DNA of 55,737 nt from Echinococcus granulosus (taxonomy: Eukaryota > Platyhelminthes > Cestoda > Cyclophyllidea > Taeniidae), in the NCBI RefSeq assembly GCF_000524195.1, contig NW_020170499.1:84435-140171 (forward strand), given 5' to 3'. The position numbers were made by a program, and so were the translations under genes. Position 1 is the first letter of the stretch. Each line of letters opens with the position of its first letter. The notes beneath the pieces were generated by a model that was not told the DNA's origin, searched no databases, and saw only the letters and a list, made by a program, of their open reading frames with translations. This document shows, piece after piece, positions 1-12,626 of this stretch.

Positions 1-1900
1 GAGGATCCATCGAATCACGAAGGAATGTTCACGTCCTGAAACGCATTCTTTGTGATGGAATGAGTGAATGAATAAGTGCAGCAGTGGACGAAACGACGAG
101 GCAGTGGATTTTGTGTCCCACCTAACACCTTGGATGCATTCACCTGATGTGGAATGCTTCACCCATCCTTTTGTGTGGAAGGAGGTGTGGAACGACTGAC
201 CAATCTGCAGCTCGATGTCTAATCGCCGTTGAGGGTGGTGTCAAGCGAACGTGGCGACGAGATGCTGTGATGTCACTGCTGACGCAACGGTACCTCTCTC
301 TCTACACGGTACTCGTCTGCCCACCTGCTTCCTCTCCCAGTCCTTCACCATGCTGACCGCACTCCGACATTGAAGGAATGCACCGACGCGCTTCACCATC
401 ACGCCCTACATTGGCACAAACTACTGCATCAAGGGCGTCGTCGACAGCCCAGGGAGGAATTTATTTACTCATTCCTTCAGTGATACTTGCAATGGAGACA
501 CGAACCGGTGCTGGCTGATAACTCACCTCTCCTGGTGTACTGTTTTCGCGTTGAAAGCAAGTGGCGTGATGTGGGAGTGGGTTTGGGGAGTGACACAAAT
601 GGAATTGTGGTGAAGTGCAACCCTCACCCGCGACTGCACGCAGTCGTCGTGAGCGTCATTTCTGCCATCGACGATGCCCAAATGACCTTGCTGTCATGAT
701 GCAGTGTGCAGGAGATTGGACGTTCTTGGGAAACATTTTCCAATTTCCTTAGTCTACTGGCAATGTTGATATCGAGAGGTGTTTTCGCACAGTCTGCCGA
801 GAGCTTTGCCTGAGGACCCGACTGTTCTTGCCGTGGATGATACAATATGATGGCTGTCGCCCTGAGCGTGCTGGACTGGTGAAACTACAGCCTTCTCTCT
901 CTTACACCGCGTAATTCTACACACATGCGTGTGTGTGTGTGTGTGTGTGTGTGTGCTAGGAGCACGAATGAATCCGCGTTGGTGTGTGTACGGTCAGGCG
1001 GGGACACGAAGTTCTCTTCCTCCCACCCTACCCCTCTCCCTCACCTACTCCTTCTCTTCGATGGGCTGCATCCAATCATCTTCTGGGAGTGGATGAGGGG
1101 CCTTCGAGACTGACACTCGTGCTGTTTTGGCAGTAGGGAGCAGTGGAGGTGGCTAGTGAGCAACAGTCGCGACGTGGAGGAGTGACGGAGGGAGGAGGAG
1201 GCAGGAGGTGGGAGGCTTTTGCAAACCAGAAGAGAATGTTTCGGGTTATGAAGGAGCATGAGGCTTGTGTCGACATTTGTTGCTCTGTTGTGTGGCAACC
1301 TTAGGTTGAGTAAATGCCGTGTATCGAGTGGGTGGTAAGCAGATAACCTCTGGCAGACAGTCTGGAATGCGAGATGAAGGCGAGTGGCATTGGTTGTGCA
1401 GATGAGGAGCCATCCACTTTGAATGAGACGTCGGAGGATCAGCGAAGTGTATCGGTTGCACCACTGCACCGTTTAACAGGTCCTAGTGATGTTGGTTTGC
1501 AGGATTCCAGAACGATTTGTTAGCGTCATCTTTGCAACTTACGCGGCACAATTTCCTTCACTTTTATTGTATTGAAGAGCCTCTTCTGACAAAATCTGTG
1601 GCAGATTTAACGGAGACGCCACAGCAGTGAGTTAGGTGACATCAACGAAAGTACTCATGTCGAATAAGTAGTATATTCGCTTGGGTTGGCAACACGGACA
1701 GACAGGGCATGGTGCAACGCATGCCTTGACATTTGCCTGCAGGAAGGAAGTAATTAATGGCCAGCCAACCATATGGCTGAAACAGGAGTGATATATTTAC
1801 TCCCTCAAGTCATTCCTTCTGTAGTTAGGGGGGCCTTGACCCAAGCTTTTACCACTTTACCCTTAGTCATCCACCAGACACGGACCGTTTCTCTCTCTGA
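1..1900. other. No gene recognised
   Basis: I see no exon series, splice-bounded coding block or known protein motif here. Several open frames exist on both strands (for example 1041-1469 minus), but they are Ser/Pro/Leu-rich translations of GC-rich, low-complexity sequence and lack convincing splice sites. A (GT)n tract sits at about 929-954. Noncoding or repeat-derived sequence is the simplest reading. Confidence 0.5.
929..954. repeat. (GT)n microsatellite
   Basis: A perfect GT dinucleotide run of about 26 bases. Similar tracts occur at about 48569-48598 (GT) and 18203-18226 (CT). Confidence 0.95.
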
Positions 1901-1937
1901 AGATTGAGTTATACATTTACACGCCTTCGCTTTGCAG

Positions 1938-4900
1938 ATGACTTATCTAGAGCAGAAGGATCCACTCAAGCTGGACGACTTCTACGAACACCAATCAAAG
2001 CGCTTGTTGGAGAGGCTCCTGCAGGCACCCAATTTAGGCTATCTATCAACTTTAACATTTCAGGGTATGTATACTGCGAGTTTCGGGGCTTTTAAAGAGG
2101 AACTAAAACCCTCTTATCTGCCGCTAATAGTTGATTTTGCATTCCTGATTTTCAGGATACAATTTGAGGAAGATCATTTTCACTTCCAGCCGTCAACGAA
2201 TTAGCTTTTAATTATGTTAAATTGCCATTTTATTGATGTAACTGACAGGCGTAGTCATTAAACGCAGCGCTTGACGTGCCAAAATACGACACAAGTGAAT
2301 TATGAGAAAACAATTTTATTCATTTTACTGCCTTGTGATCAGTAAAACAGCACCCTGCTACTCACAAAAATTCAGTAGACCTTTACTGCGAATTCAAATC
2401 CCCATATTTTTTACTTTTCATCCAAAACTTGTTTTACCAAAACTTTTTTTTTTCATTATAGAATTTGTAAATCAAACCTTTCCATCAACTGAATGTGATT
2501 TCAGCAAGTTCTGTGTTATGCACTATCATGGAAAAGTGCGTTTACCAGTCATATGTTAACTTTTTTAATGCATAAAATTCCTATTTAACCTTTTTATTTT
2601 TAACTCAGGAGGAGTATCCACTGCAGAGCGTTTATCACAAACTCACTCCTCGACAAAACAGGGGGATGTTGGAATTGCTCCAAAGCTCAAATATCCCATT
2701 TCTGAGGGAATTTCGTCTCGAAAGGGGTAACCGCCTTTCCCTTTTTAATGCCCTGATATTTTAAAAACTATCACTTTCATATTCTTTATATTGTTCTTTT
2801 TTTTTACAGAAATTAAATCTGTTGAGGTAAGTTTACACGACTGTTTAGTTTCGCTTCCTCTGCCGAGGTTCCCCAACAAGTCGGCTTATTTTATTCCAGA
2901 ATCTGGTCGACATTGTGATTCAGGTTACCGATAGCAACACCTCCGTCAGCTTGATAAGGTAAACAAAAGCGTAGTAGATTCCTTTTTTTGAAGAAATGAT
3001 TTTGTATCCTCATTTGAGCGTGCTCCATCTGGTAGAGGTTCCCTTGAAAAGCTGAGTTAACTACTCTTCGATGTTCTACAGCGGCCATATTCCATCTTGA
3101 GAACGGCGTTCAAGAGCTATCCTCGTGTTGAGCATCGTGGTTATAGAGGCGCAATTTCCACGCCTTTGAAATTGTTCTAGCCTCATGACTTTCTACGAAG
3201 CACAACCCTAGGCTCTGCAGATTTAGCCATTCAGGGTAGACGCCCTCATTCTATGACGTCTCTGTGAAGTGTCCATCCTTTTTAAGTGGATTGGCCAGGT
3301 CTTTGGGACTGGGCGCTTAGTTGATTAAAAGGGCCCACTTATGTTGGGATACTCCACTGCAACCAATTTAATCCTAAATTCCTTTTTCAGCGTGCTGGAC
3401 GATGGACGCTCGAGAGTGGTTGACTGCCAGCCGCAGACCATAACCCTGCCGCATCTTTCACCACCCCTGTCAGAACAACTAACCTCCCGTCGACACTTGC
3501 GAGTGCTCCAAGAATGCGGTTTGTTGAACTTTGCCGCAATCAACAACACAGCCTCTGGATTAACTGTCTTTAAGGCAGACGAGTTCCTGCGCACTTTCGC
3601 GGTGTTGGATTACCTCCCGTCTAATGAGGAGAGAAGTTTAAAGGCTCTTGCGAATAAGCTAGTGAAAGCGGGCAAAAGACCATGTAAAGTGAACTCATGA
3701 CTCCTCCAAGTCGAATCCAGCACGACATTCACTGTTTTACCTTTAAACTCTTCAGGTGGAACCTATTTGTGGCACGGAACGGCTACGAAACCACTGAATT
3801 TGGCGTTTTTCAATGACAAAATCGTCAAAATAGTGGATAACTGTGGTGTACTAAGTGACCTCTACTTCGTATCTCGAGACTGGGTAAGTCAATGTTCGCC
3901 TTCTCTGCGTTGCTAAGTTAAAATAGGAGGATTTAAGCACTTCTGGAATTAGTTTCATGAACCAGGTCAAATTACTTTTATAAAGGAAAACATTAGCTAC
4001 TGCGATATGTTACTCGGAATTAATTCAGTAGTACTCGGCCATTGTTTTCACTACGGCTAAGTGGATGATGGAGGAAGCAGAACCACTTCCTGGCTTTTCA
4101 ACTACCTCGTAGACGACAACCGTATGACGAGAGAGACTGCTGAGTGGCTCTGCCGACGGGGATTAGTTGGTGATCTCCGCACACTCACCTACTTGCTCAC
4201 AAAGTTAAACGCAGTTCCCTTTTCCCACCCACCCTTCCTCTGGTGCATTTCCCACATAAATTTCACGGTTGAAAACCCCTCATTCGAGACCTCAAGAGCG
4301 ACCGGCTTGTCAGAGAGAAGAAGTTACAGCTTCCGCCTGAATATTTGGGGTTTCGATTGGGAGTTTACCCCGTTTTTGTTCCTCCTAGGTTTTCCTTTCC
4401 ACCATAGCTGTTAAGCAACTTAAACTGGAATTGCTCAAACACTCCATCGCTTCGCGTCGTATCCAACGCTGGTGGCGTCGCCGACATGAACAAAGACTCA
4501 TCTTAATGAATATTTCTAATTTCCTTCTCCACCCGGCCACTACCGCAACCAACGCCACCACCGTCTCTACCGTTAACAACAATTTCAACTTCCCTGAAGC
4601 CGTCGACAGGCGGTCTGTGCTTCCAGCTGAAGCCGGTGAAACTCCAGCCTATGTCGTTACCAACGCGTTTGTTTCCAACATAATGATGCCGCAAATCTAC
4701 GAGATTCCACAAGTTCCACCTCATCTGCAGCATCAGCAGAAAAAGTCCAAACGACCTCCACCGTCTGCTGGAATTGCCTGGTTCGAGCCTCGGCATCAGA
4801 GGCCTCCTGCCTATCCCCCAGTGGCTCGGAATGAACGCCCAGTGAGTTGGAAGCCGTAAGAATTGATAAGGAGAGGCGTTTAAGATGGATTGCTATATTC

Positions 4901-6799
4901 TGGTACAATTTTTAGGTGACACTTGTTGAAAGCCCAGGCACTCGAGTTCTAAGTCGTCAGCATTCTGCATATGGGCCCCCCGACATGCCTGCAGTGAACC
5001 TTCGGCGCAGTAACAGCGCTCGATCAGTGGATAACCACCACATTACCTTTGTATCGTCACCGATATATTCAAATGAGGGACGTCCGCTAACCCGCTCAAG
5101 CAGCACCAATGTGGGGAACATAGGTCGGGAGGCTCAAGGTGGTGTTCAACGACGGATTCGACACAAGACGAATGATATGCCCGAGCTGGGAGCTCGAAGA
5201 CCCGTCTCTTGGCATGTGGATCAAATGGAGGCTCAAGTGTCTGCACACTTAGAGAAGCAGAGGTTGCTGAATGGAGGGCACTCGCCTGTCAGCGGTCGAC
5301 GCGGATCGTCCGCCGTCAGGATGGCTGAAGATCAGGTGGGCGTATACCCCTTAGGTCACGCATCAAGATCTACTTTTTTGGGTAGGAAATTGTCATGTCG
5401 TCAGTACCTGACACGTCCATTTCGTCCAGATTTAGAAGGGTTGGAATTCAGTTTTTTCTGTTTTTCAAGCGTCACGGTCCGAGACACGCAAACTTTGAGA
5501 ATGGTCAGCCTCGCACCTCCTTCAATGGTGGCGGCGGAGGCGGTGTTTTCTACCCCTCCCTTCATTCAAGGTCGCCGTTGTCTGCGGAGGCTCAGCGCGA
5601 GGAGTACATTCGCGTGCAGGCAGAAATCACACGGGGCGAGTTCAGAGGCTCGCGAGAGCCAAATTCCTCGCCCCCTGGGCGCTTGGCTTGCGCGGGTCGT
5701 GTGGAGGTTGTGGACAGTCGACAGAAAGACAGTTAGTTCTCCACTAGTGTATTTGGTGCGCTTGGTTACCTAAGTGACTGGTTATACTGATCCGCATCTA
5801 AAAGTTGGCATTTAGCCAAAAATATGGGTACATGATTTTTTGGCGCCACTTTGTTTTTCTTTTTGTTAAAACGGTATCATTTTTCTTTTCAGACTTTCGC
5901 TCTCCACAATCATCAAAGTCTTTTAATGTAAGGTTTTTTAATAAGTAATTTATAAGGGGCTCATATGAAGCAATCGGTTTCGGGCGTCTTTTGAGCCAAT
6001 AAACTCCAATATTTGTAATCATTGGGAAAAACAAACAATCAGTCTACTTAATACAAATTCAGTAGTGCTTGAGATGGTATAATTGTATTCTTTGCACATT
6101 TTGATCCTTCTGTTGTATGCTCCTCTAGCAATCCCATTCCATCGAAACGGATACAAAATTTAACTTGAAGCATCTACTTTGTTCTCCATCACGGTTTATT
6201 ATTATAGAGCCGAACATACTACTTGTACAGAAATAAGTAGCATATTGCATGGTATTAGTAATCAGCCCGCCTAATTCAAAACGCTTAACACGTCTTGTTT
6301 ATGCTGGTCTGTTGGAAACCAGGTTCCTATCGCACACGGATCTCACCCGGATATCCGTATTCTGCCTTCTGACGATTCCGTCAATCTGCACCACCAAAGC
6401 TACGCCATGAATTCGAACAACGCCAACAACAGCAGCAACAGGAGGGACACAGAGGGCGCTATGGTTCGATCCCACGGCCTTCAACCGGGGATTCCACCAC
6501 ACCCCTCCAGCGTGCATCGAAGACGTCCACAAACCACTCTCTTCGATGGTCCTCTCACCCCAAATCTCCTCTTCATTAGCCCCTCTGCGAACTCCGTCCA
6601 ATCCGTTGAGTCTTCTCGAAATCCACGAGTAGCATTCGTGACATCTTCTGCTGGTGGAAAGGTGGTTATTCCTGTTGGTGGGACTAAATCCTCAGCGCCA
6701 TCCTTGCCAACATCTAGAGCATCTTCCGCACGCGGCGGTGCTGTGGACAATCGGGGACTGAAGGCGCCTGGATGTCCGCGAAGCTACTGCTATGATTGA
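1938..6799 (+). CDS. Multi-exon gene of unrecognised family, IQ-like motif and disordered tail
   Basis: Proposed exons: 1938-2064, 2609-2726, 2820-2836, 2900-2958, 3391-3683, 3756-3883, about 4062-4210, about 4389-4841, 4916-5335, 5470-5706 and 6323-6799 (stop). Frames close for 2609-3883 and 4389-6799. They do not close between the first two exons or between 3883 and 4062, so small exons are probably missing there. The N-terminal part is a globular, Leu-rich region. The exon at about 4389 carries a helix ending in the IQ-like stretch SIASRRIQRWWRRRHEQ. Everything after it is Ser/Pro/Asn/Arg-rich and probably disordered, with RRPVSWH in the 4916 exon. The exon at 5470 has a Gly run. The donor at 5706 (GAG/gttgtg) is weak. 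An AATAAA lies at 6992-6997. I do not recognise the family and assign no function. The 5' end is uncertain. Confidence 0.6.
2820..2836 (+). CDS. 17-nt micro-exon of the 1.9-6.8 kb gene
   Basis: The exon is preceded by a poly-T tract and acag, and followed by the consensus donor gtaagt. It joins the phase-1 end of 2609-2726 to the phase-0 start of 2900-2958 and adds the residues E-I-K-S-V-E. Skipping it would shift the frame, so constitutive inclusion is expected. Confidence 0.6.
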
Positions 6800-6991
6800 A
6801 CTGGGAAATGTGTTAATTGTTTGTATAGCCAAGATGATGAAGCGAGGTGCTTTCCATTTAATCGGTTGGTCGATCAAGAACCGCTGACACCCATCTCCCA
6901 ACCCGCTCCCCACACCCTCCGCCCCCCGCTTTCATTCGTCCCTTCTCTATTGACAACTGTCACTGTTTCGTATCGGTTTTAGGGAGTACCA

Positions 6992-6997
6992 AATAAA
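6992..6997 (+). terminator. Poly(A) signal AATAAA
   Basis: Canonical hexamer about 190 nt after the TGA at 6797-6799 of the upstream plus-strand gene, followed by T-rich sequence. Confidence 0.6.
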
Positions 6998-7457
6998 TTT
7001 ATCTTTATCATGAATTACTTGTGGAGTTTAGTGTCCCTTTAAAGGGGCGTGGCCCATGTTTAAATGAATTGAAAGATTAGGTTGGTTCCGCGGATTTTGA
7101 ACGCGAGTTTCAGTTTGGTTCTACCCTCAACGCTCCCCCTCCCCCTCCCCCCTTGTTCACGTCTGAAGGATAGAGGGACATGGGATAGATCGTTCCTCGT
7201 AGAAAAAAAGTTCCAGCATCACAGAGAACCGAAAAAAGGTGTGATAGCGATATGGTCTTGACCAGAAGGAGCTGACGGATGAGTACCGACGTCTCCACCA
7301 CTATCTGTCAGCATTTTGCATCCTCCCTACGGATAATAATTTCTCCAATCCAGCACTAACTTCACACTTCAAATCGCCGAGTTGCCACTTCAAACTTCAC
7401 CTTTGGGCGCATTGCGTCAGGTAGTCCTTCACCTCCTCGTTGTTGTGTTCTGTCTAT

Positions 7458-8012
7458 TCACATCACCATCACCACCACCATCATCGCCAACGATGGCAGG
7501 TAACAGGTGACATGCCAGGAATGTTGTATTCACGCCTTCGCACGCATTCTTTCCTCTTTGCAGCAATCCAGTGACACGTCTACAGATTTGGGCATCTCCA
7601 CCTACGACATCGACGACGCTGCATGCGAACCCACCAAGAACACGTGAGTACCTTCACTTGTCCCCCTCTGCTCTGAAGCACCGTCGTGCCAACTCACTTC
7701 TCGAACACTTCTAGCGCACTCAAACGCGAGTCTGTCATGCAAACGAGGGTGATGGGATTACCGCGTGGCACTTGTAGGAGGATCTTTACTGCCCTTGAAG
7801 GGTCTGTGTGTGGGATGAGAACATTCACGTAGGTCTGGGGACTCGTCGATGCCGATGGCATGCACTGTTGTCCCTCGTCTACTCCATTGAGGCCCACAAT
7901 TTGGTGAGGCAACAAAAGAGCTGAGGAGGAGGGCTATGAGGAGCAGGCAGTGGGTTGGGGTGGAATGGGTGAGGTGAGGCTTGAAACACTATCAGTGGCT
8001 AATGGGAGCACC
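7458..8012. repeat. Inverted duplicate, copy 1 (orphan exon copy)
   Basis: This segment is the reverse complement of about 15264-15783. By eye about 370 bp (roughly 7614-7989) are identical, with mismatches and small indels only toward the ends. Copy 1 contains an intact exon-like unit at 7564-7643 (acceptor tttgcag, donor gtgagt), equivalent to the exon at 15627-15706 on the minus strand. I found no partner exons next to it. It is either a recent duplication or an assembly artefact. Confidence 0.85.
7564..7643 (+). pseudogene. Orphan exon copy (Ser-Asp-Ile-Asp type)
   Basis: Eighty nucleotides encoding QSSDTSTDLGISTYDIDDAA followed by CEPTKN, with splice acceptor and donor preserved. It differs from the 15627-15706 exon at two bases, one of which changes Ser to Tyr in the motif. 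It lies in the opposite orientation about 8 kb away from the gene that uses its twin. No upstream or downstream exon in compatible phase was seen nearby, so it is probably a non-functional fragment. Confidence 0.55.
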
Positions 8013-9240
8013 TAGTACATTGGGGCGTAGCCCTGCCTCCATCTCGCTTTGAGCGTCGTCCTCCATGTGGACAATGAGTAGTCCTACGCTGTTGCCACCG
8101 CCACCACTACCACAATAACAACCGCAACAGGCAAATAAGACTCCGATGGGGATGCTTATATCTCCAGGAAAAATTGAAGCTTATCAAATCAAATTCACAG
8201 TGTTTTTTCGTTTCCCATTTAATTCTAAAAACCACTCCCTTACGAAGTTCTCTCTCATTTAGCTGAGTTCACCTTTGGGTGGGCTTTAAGTTCACTAACA
8301 GTTACTCTACAACCTAAGGTCACCCAGTTACCAATAGCTACAAGTCGCTAGGATGGTCGAATGACTCATTCAGCTCTTGAGACCTCGCCGTCGGGTGCAT
8401 GTGCGCTCGTTCCTCCCACCCACTTACTCCTGCACGTAGATCGATAAGGCCACCTGCTCTTAGTTATTGACTATTGACTACCTAGTAAGGAGATCAATAA
8501 ATCCGACTGTTCAGATGCCCCGATCGACTAATTATCCGGCTGAGAAATTGATTGGAGCCGGTCACTCGCCTATATAAATCTCAACCCGTCACTCTTTCAA
8601 GCAGGCTGCTGGCATTCAAGATCCGCGCTCCTGAAGTCTGCGTCCTATTGGTCACTCGGTCTGAGGACGCTACATGATTCACCCTCATCTGCGTAAACGG
8701 ATTTATTTTTAGCCTTTTCCTGCTTTTAAACAAACAAGTAAATAATATTACTATTTTTACATTTGTCTGAAACCCTTTGATGGTTTGCTTAACCCTACAT
8801 TTGATTACGCAGGCGCTGATATTTGCGCAGATTTTACCCTTTTTCCCCCAGTGGGCATGACGGTAGCCTTTTCATCTCTTCTCTATCTCTACCACAGTAC
8901 AAGGACTTCTTACGCCTTCAGGAAAGACCCAGAGTACTACAATGATCATGCATAATTCTGAGTATTGTACAGTTGGGAAGGAAAATTTTATAAATTCGTT
9001 CCTAAATTTTACGTTGCTAGGTTTATTCGTAGAGATTAATGCATTCAAGGAGGCTCAAATTACTTTATGAGATTGCACTTCCAAGAAAATCTGTAACTTT
9101 GAAAGTATTTAGAAAGATATTCCGGTAAGTATTATTCCTTAAAATCAGGGCGTTTTGTGTAAACACCTATACTTATTTTGCTTGAATAATTAGACGTCAA
9201 ATTCTTATCGAATTCATCTTTTCATCTTCACTTCCCTTCA
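8013..9240. other. No gene recognised; TATA-like site
   Basis: No coding block can be supported. A TATATAAAT element at 8571-8579, with an ATTGG (reverse CCAAT) about 22 bases upstream, looks like a plus-strand core promoter. The transcript it would serve is not identified. Confidence 0.35.
8571..8579 (+). promoter_or_regulatory. TATA-box-like element
   Basis: TATATAAAT within a GC-mixed stretch, with a reverse CCAAT box just upstream. It could drive the unresolved coding-like sequence that begins near 9.24 kb. Confidence 0.25.
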
Positions 9241-9243
9241 ACA

Positions 9244-10335
9244 GTTCGTCTCCCTTCACCAGAAGACTCGCTATGTGGGGGCGTCGAAGGCACGCCTCGA
9301 GAGATGAAGACGGCCATGCGGTGGAATGACATATTTACCCTCATTCCATCTCAGAGACTGTTCAGCCATCGTGGTGGCACTGCCCGGAGGTGATGTCTAC
9401 AACTTCTCAGTTCCTCTAAGCACTGATAGCAAATTTTCCTTCCACCCCAGCCTTCTGGGGCTGCGTGAGTTCAAGGTTTTAATTCCAAGTTATCATCAAT
9501 TCGTGTTTTCAAAACCTAACAAACACCCCTTCATGTACGTAAATAAGTAACCTGATTTATCCAGTCGTCTCCTTAGAGGTAGCAAACTTCTTCAAAATGA
9601 AAATTTCAATTACTAGGGCGAATTTAAAAAGTCTAGACATATCCATTACCTGTAATCTGGGAGAAGGGGAATTTAAGCAGAAATCATGGTTGTAATGCGG
9701 CAAACCGCCCGGATGGTGGAAATGACTCCACCTCAGTAAGTTGAAACCCAAAGGCGCTGCGGAATGAGGGCACGGCAGGAAGTGGGGGCGGCCAGCGGGT
9801 CACATGAACACCGGATCGATAATGCGCCGTCTTTCAAAATCACCGCGATGCGAGGAGCCAGGAGGAGGCGGAGTTCTGCCCAACTCCAACGACTGCCACC
9901 TTCAGCTGTAAAACGTAGCGCTAAACGGATACACCATGTCTCTCGAAACTGTCCTGTTCATGGCAAGAAGGCGAAGGCCGCTGTGGCTGCTACGGCCAGA
10001 ACAAAGCGTACACCTCCATCTTCGTCTTCCCATTCTACACCTTGCATGTTCACCAGAATCATGAATTTTATCGTCGCAAAGACTGTGGGCTATGGATCGC
10101 GAGGCTCTAACAGTTCAAACAGTGCTTTAATGACTTGGCAGAGGTTGGTCGGGTGTGCGGACTGCGACGGACGGACAAGACTGTCACAAAGAGCAAAGAT
10201 GGAGATTGGATTCATCATCCATCACCTCAGACTGATTGCACAAGTGGAAGTATTGGAATCGAAGGAGAGGTGTTGCAGAAGGCCATAACTGCTTCTCTCA
10301 CATTTGCCATTTTAGAGGTGGAGACTACTCTTTGA
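9244..10335 (+). CDS. Unresolved coding-like region
   Basis: An acceptor (cccttcaacag) at 9243 opens a frame beginning VRLPSPEDSLCGGVEGTPRE. A phase-2 donor near 9389 could join a frame from about 9797 that is rich in Arg/Lys/Ser and contains RNCPVHGKKAK. The best-looking frame switches near 10130 to one reading GRVCGLRRTDKTVTKSKDGD, ending at the stop at 10333-10335. The proposed 9797 acceptor lacks a pyrimidine tract. I recognise no family. It could be a real gene with misplaced splice sites, or a decayed copy. Confidence 0.25.
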
Positions 10336-10339
10336 GGGT

Positions 10340-11500
10340 TCGCTTGTAGATATTCAGTAGTATATAAGTTGTAGTTGTTTCTAAGGCTTGAAATTGGACT
10401 TCTTTTTTCTCCTATCCTAACTCCATATCGCTAGTGCGTCTTAACTTAGCTGTTGAAATTGTTTACCACGCTGGCTTTAATCATCTGACTTGTTTCACAC
10501 AAGGAATTTCGCCTGATGTTTGACTGACGTGCGTATTGTCAATCTTGACGTTAGTTTCCTCCTTTGAGGAAGCTACCTGTAACCCAAGAGTGCTTGAGAT
10601 TAAATAGCCTTTGCTAACTGCCCCAAGACGATGGATACAGCTCTGGTGCGTGGAATGCGTGTAAAACCTCCTCGTCGAGGACGGCAAAACATGCGAATTT
10701 ATGGGAAATGAAATACTCAACGCGGCAATTTCACTTCGCCTTGGGGTACCTAGAAGGCGCATTTTTGCCATTCACAGGGTCTCAGTGGTTAGGAGGGTTG
10801 AGATATTCCCACAACTCACTGAGAACTTGGAAATTGCAGTCGATGGTTTAATTATTGGTATTATTATTATTATTATTAGGGTGATTACAGAGGTCTCACA
10901 AGGGATTCGCGCGGAGCTACTGTGAGACCGCAGGGGAGCAATTCCACGAGAAAATGGAGCTTTTCACTTCGTTTCTAGCGTGTTTCATGGGGAGGTGCAT
11001 CCAAATTATTGCTCCTGGAAAGGGGTCCCTTTGTTTGAAATTTCTTAGAGGACTGTGCTGCCAAAACCGCCTTATTTTGAGCTCTGAAGGGTGATAAAAA
11101 AATTCGACTATTTTAATATTAAACTACTTGATGAAGATGCGGTTGGCTAAGTGAGGTGCAGAGCCTTTAAAATCGAACCTTCAACTGGAATTGATGGTTA
11201 TTTAATACGTTGGTTACCGGCGTCACACATATGTGACGGAATGATTTACTTGCTTCGTATTTAAATAATGCTCTTGCCTAAAAGGGAATGAGGCAGCTTG
11301 AATGATAAGATCAGCGACACTAGCAACTGCCACTACATCTGAACTGAGAAGACCACTTGTCAACCGACGATGTGCCAACGAACCCGGTGCTCGTTGGATT
11401 ATAGAAGGGCTGCAAAGATGATGAAGTAGGTATAGGTAAAACAAACTGGACTATTTAACTCTGAAGTGAAAAAGCCTGGTCAATACGACGGGAGAAGAAG
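10340..11500. other. No gene recognised
   Basis: Only short open frames without splice context are present, plus an ATT trinucleotide tract near 10858-10879. Confidence 0.4.
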
Positions 11501-11505
11501 TACAC

Positions 11506-11885
11506 TTAGCCAACTGACTCCACCAGGGTCACCATTTGTACGTCCCCCATCACCTTGTCGGTGTCACCGATGTCCACAATAGCGCGCAGCGGCGGAACCA
11601 ATCCAAGGAGATACCGCTTCCTGATGATGCAGTTCTGTGTCTACGAGGCGAAAGAGCGACGCCCAGCAAAATCCTATCCCACCCTCTTCTACTTCTGCTT
11701 AACCATACACCACCAGTAGAAGCCGTGGAACGGTTCCAAAACGACCACGGAATTATGCGATTCGGTGACCCTCACCAAGTCTATCGTCACCATCATTCAT
11801 CCGTTCGTTTGGCTAGGAGCAGGGGGCACAGCTGCCTCGGGTGGAACGACAGAGGCTACCTCAAGCAAGCAGTCTCTTCTTCTAT
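11506..11885 (+). repeat. Dispersed repeat, copy A
   Basis: Imperfectly similar to the reverse complement of about 46215-46570. Shared landmarks include GTGTCTACGAGG, CGTGGAACGGTT and CTCGGGTGGAAC, in the same order. Translated in one frame, both give VEAVERFQN followed by (D/E)HG, so a formerly coding element is possible, but both frames are broken. By eye identity is about three quarters over aligned blocks. It probably belongs to an old mobile-element family that I cannot name. Confidence 0.55.
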
Positions 11886-12626
11886 GGTGTGTTATCTCCA
11901 TTTAACTAGAAAGACTCTTCCCTAACTAAAAAGAACTCCTTCACTACGGATAGCGCAACCAAGATGCTGAACGGTTCCAAGCGGCATTTGTGATGCTGTG
12001 AGTTGAAGGCCTTCATCAACTACGCAAACCATGAACCCAGTAGGATGGACAGTCTGTAAAAGATTACACCGACTCGACGACCTCTCCACATGTGGCAAAA
12101 GGGGTGGATTCTTCAACCAGTTGCATTGGGAAGAAGAGATCCCACCGAGTGTTGCAACGCAGTTTCTTCCCTCTCAGAGGTGCCACATTCAATTGACGTG
12201 TCAGTTCTAACAAAAGCGACACTGGTCCTGGTGGAAGAGAGGCTATTTCACGGACATTGGCGTTTGTGGAGAAGGCCCTTCAAATTCGCCAGATCTACAG
12301 TCTTCCACTGCAGCCCCTACGACTACTTCGATTGCTTAGGCCAGGACCTTGTCCCCGAAGATGTGGAGATCAGATTTTCCTACGGATCCTCGGCTCTTAT
12401 GTAAAGAGCATTCTACACGTCAGGAACCCCCCCTTCAGAAGGAGAAAAAGTCAAGGACAACGCGGGTGGTTCACTCACTTCAGGCTGCCGAAGGCGTCTA
12501 CAAATGTGTTGGCCAACTCAGTGATCGCGAACTAGCCTACAAGTATGGACAAGGCATCCTACTGCCATCAACTTCAGCAGGCCACAACCAAAGTCAAGCA
12601 GGCCGTTTGGAAGGAATGATGTCCAA

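Noticed and set aside
1041..1469. 142-codon minus-strand ORF
   Set aside because: Low-complexity Leu/Ser/Arg/His composition, overlapping competing frames, and no splice or start context.
7694..7915. 73-codon ORF identical to one at 15355-15576
   Set aside because: The identity is explained by the inverted duplication. In both copies the ORF lies antisense to, or inside, the intron next to the SDVD exon and has no recognisable protein features.
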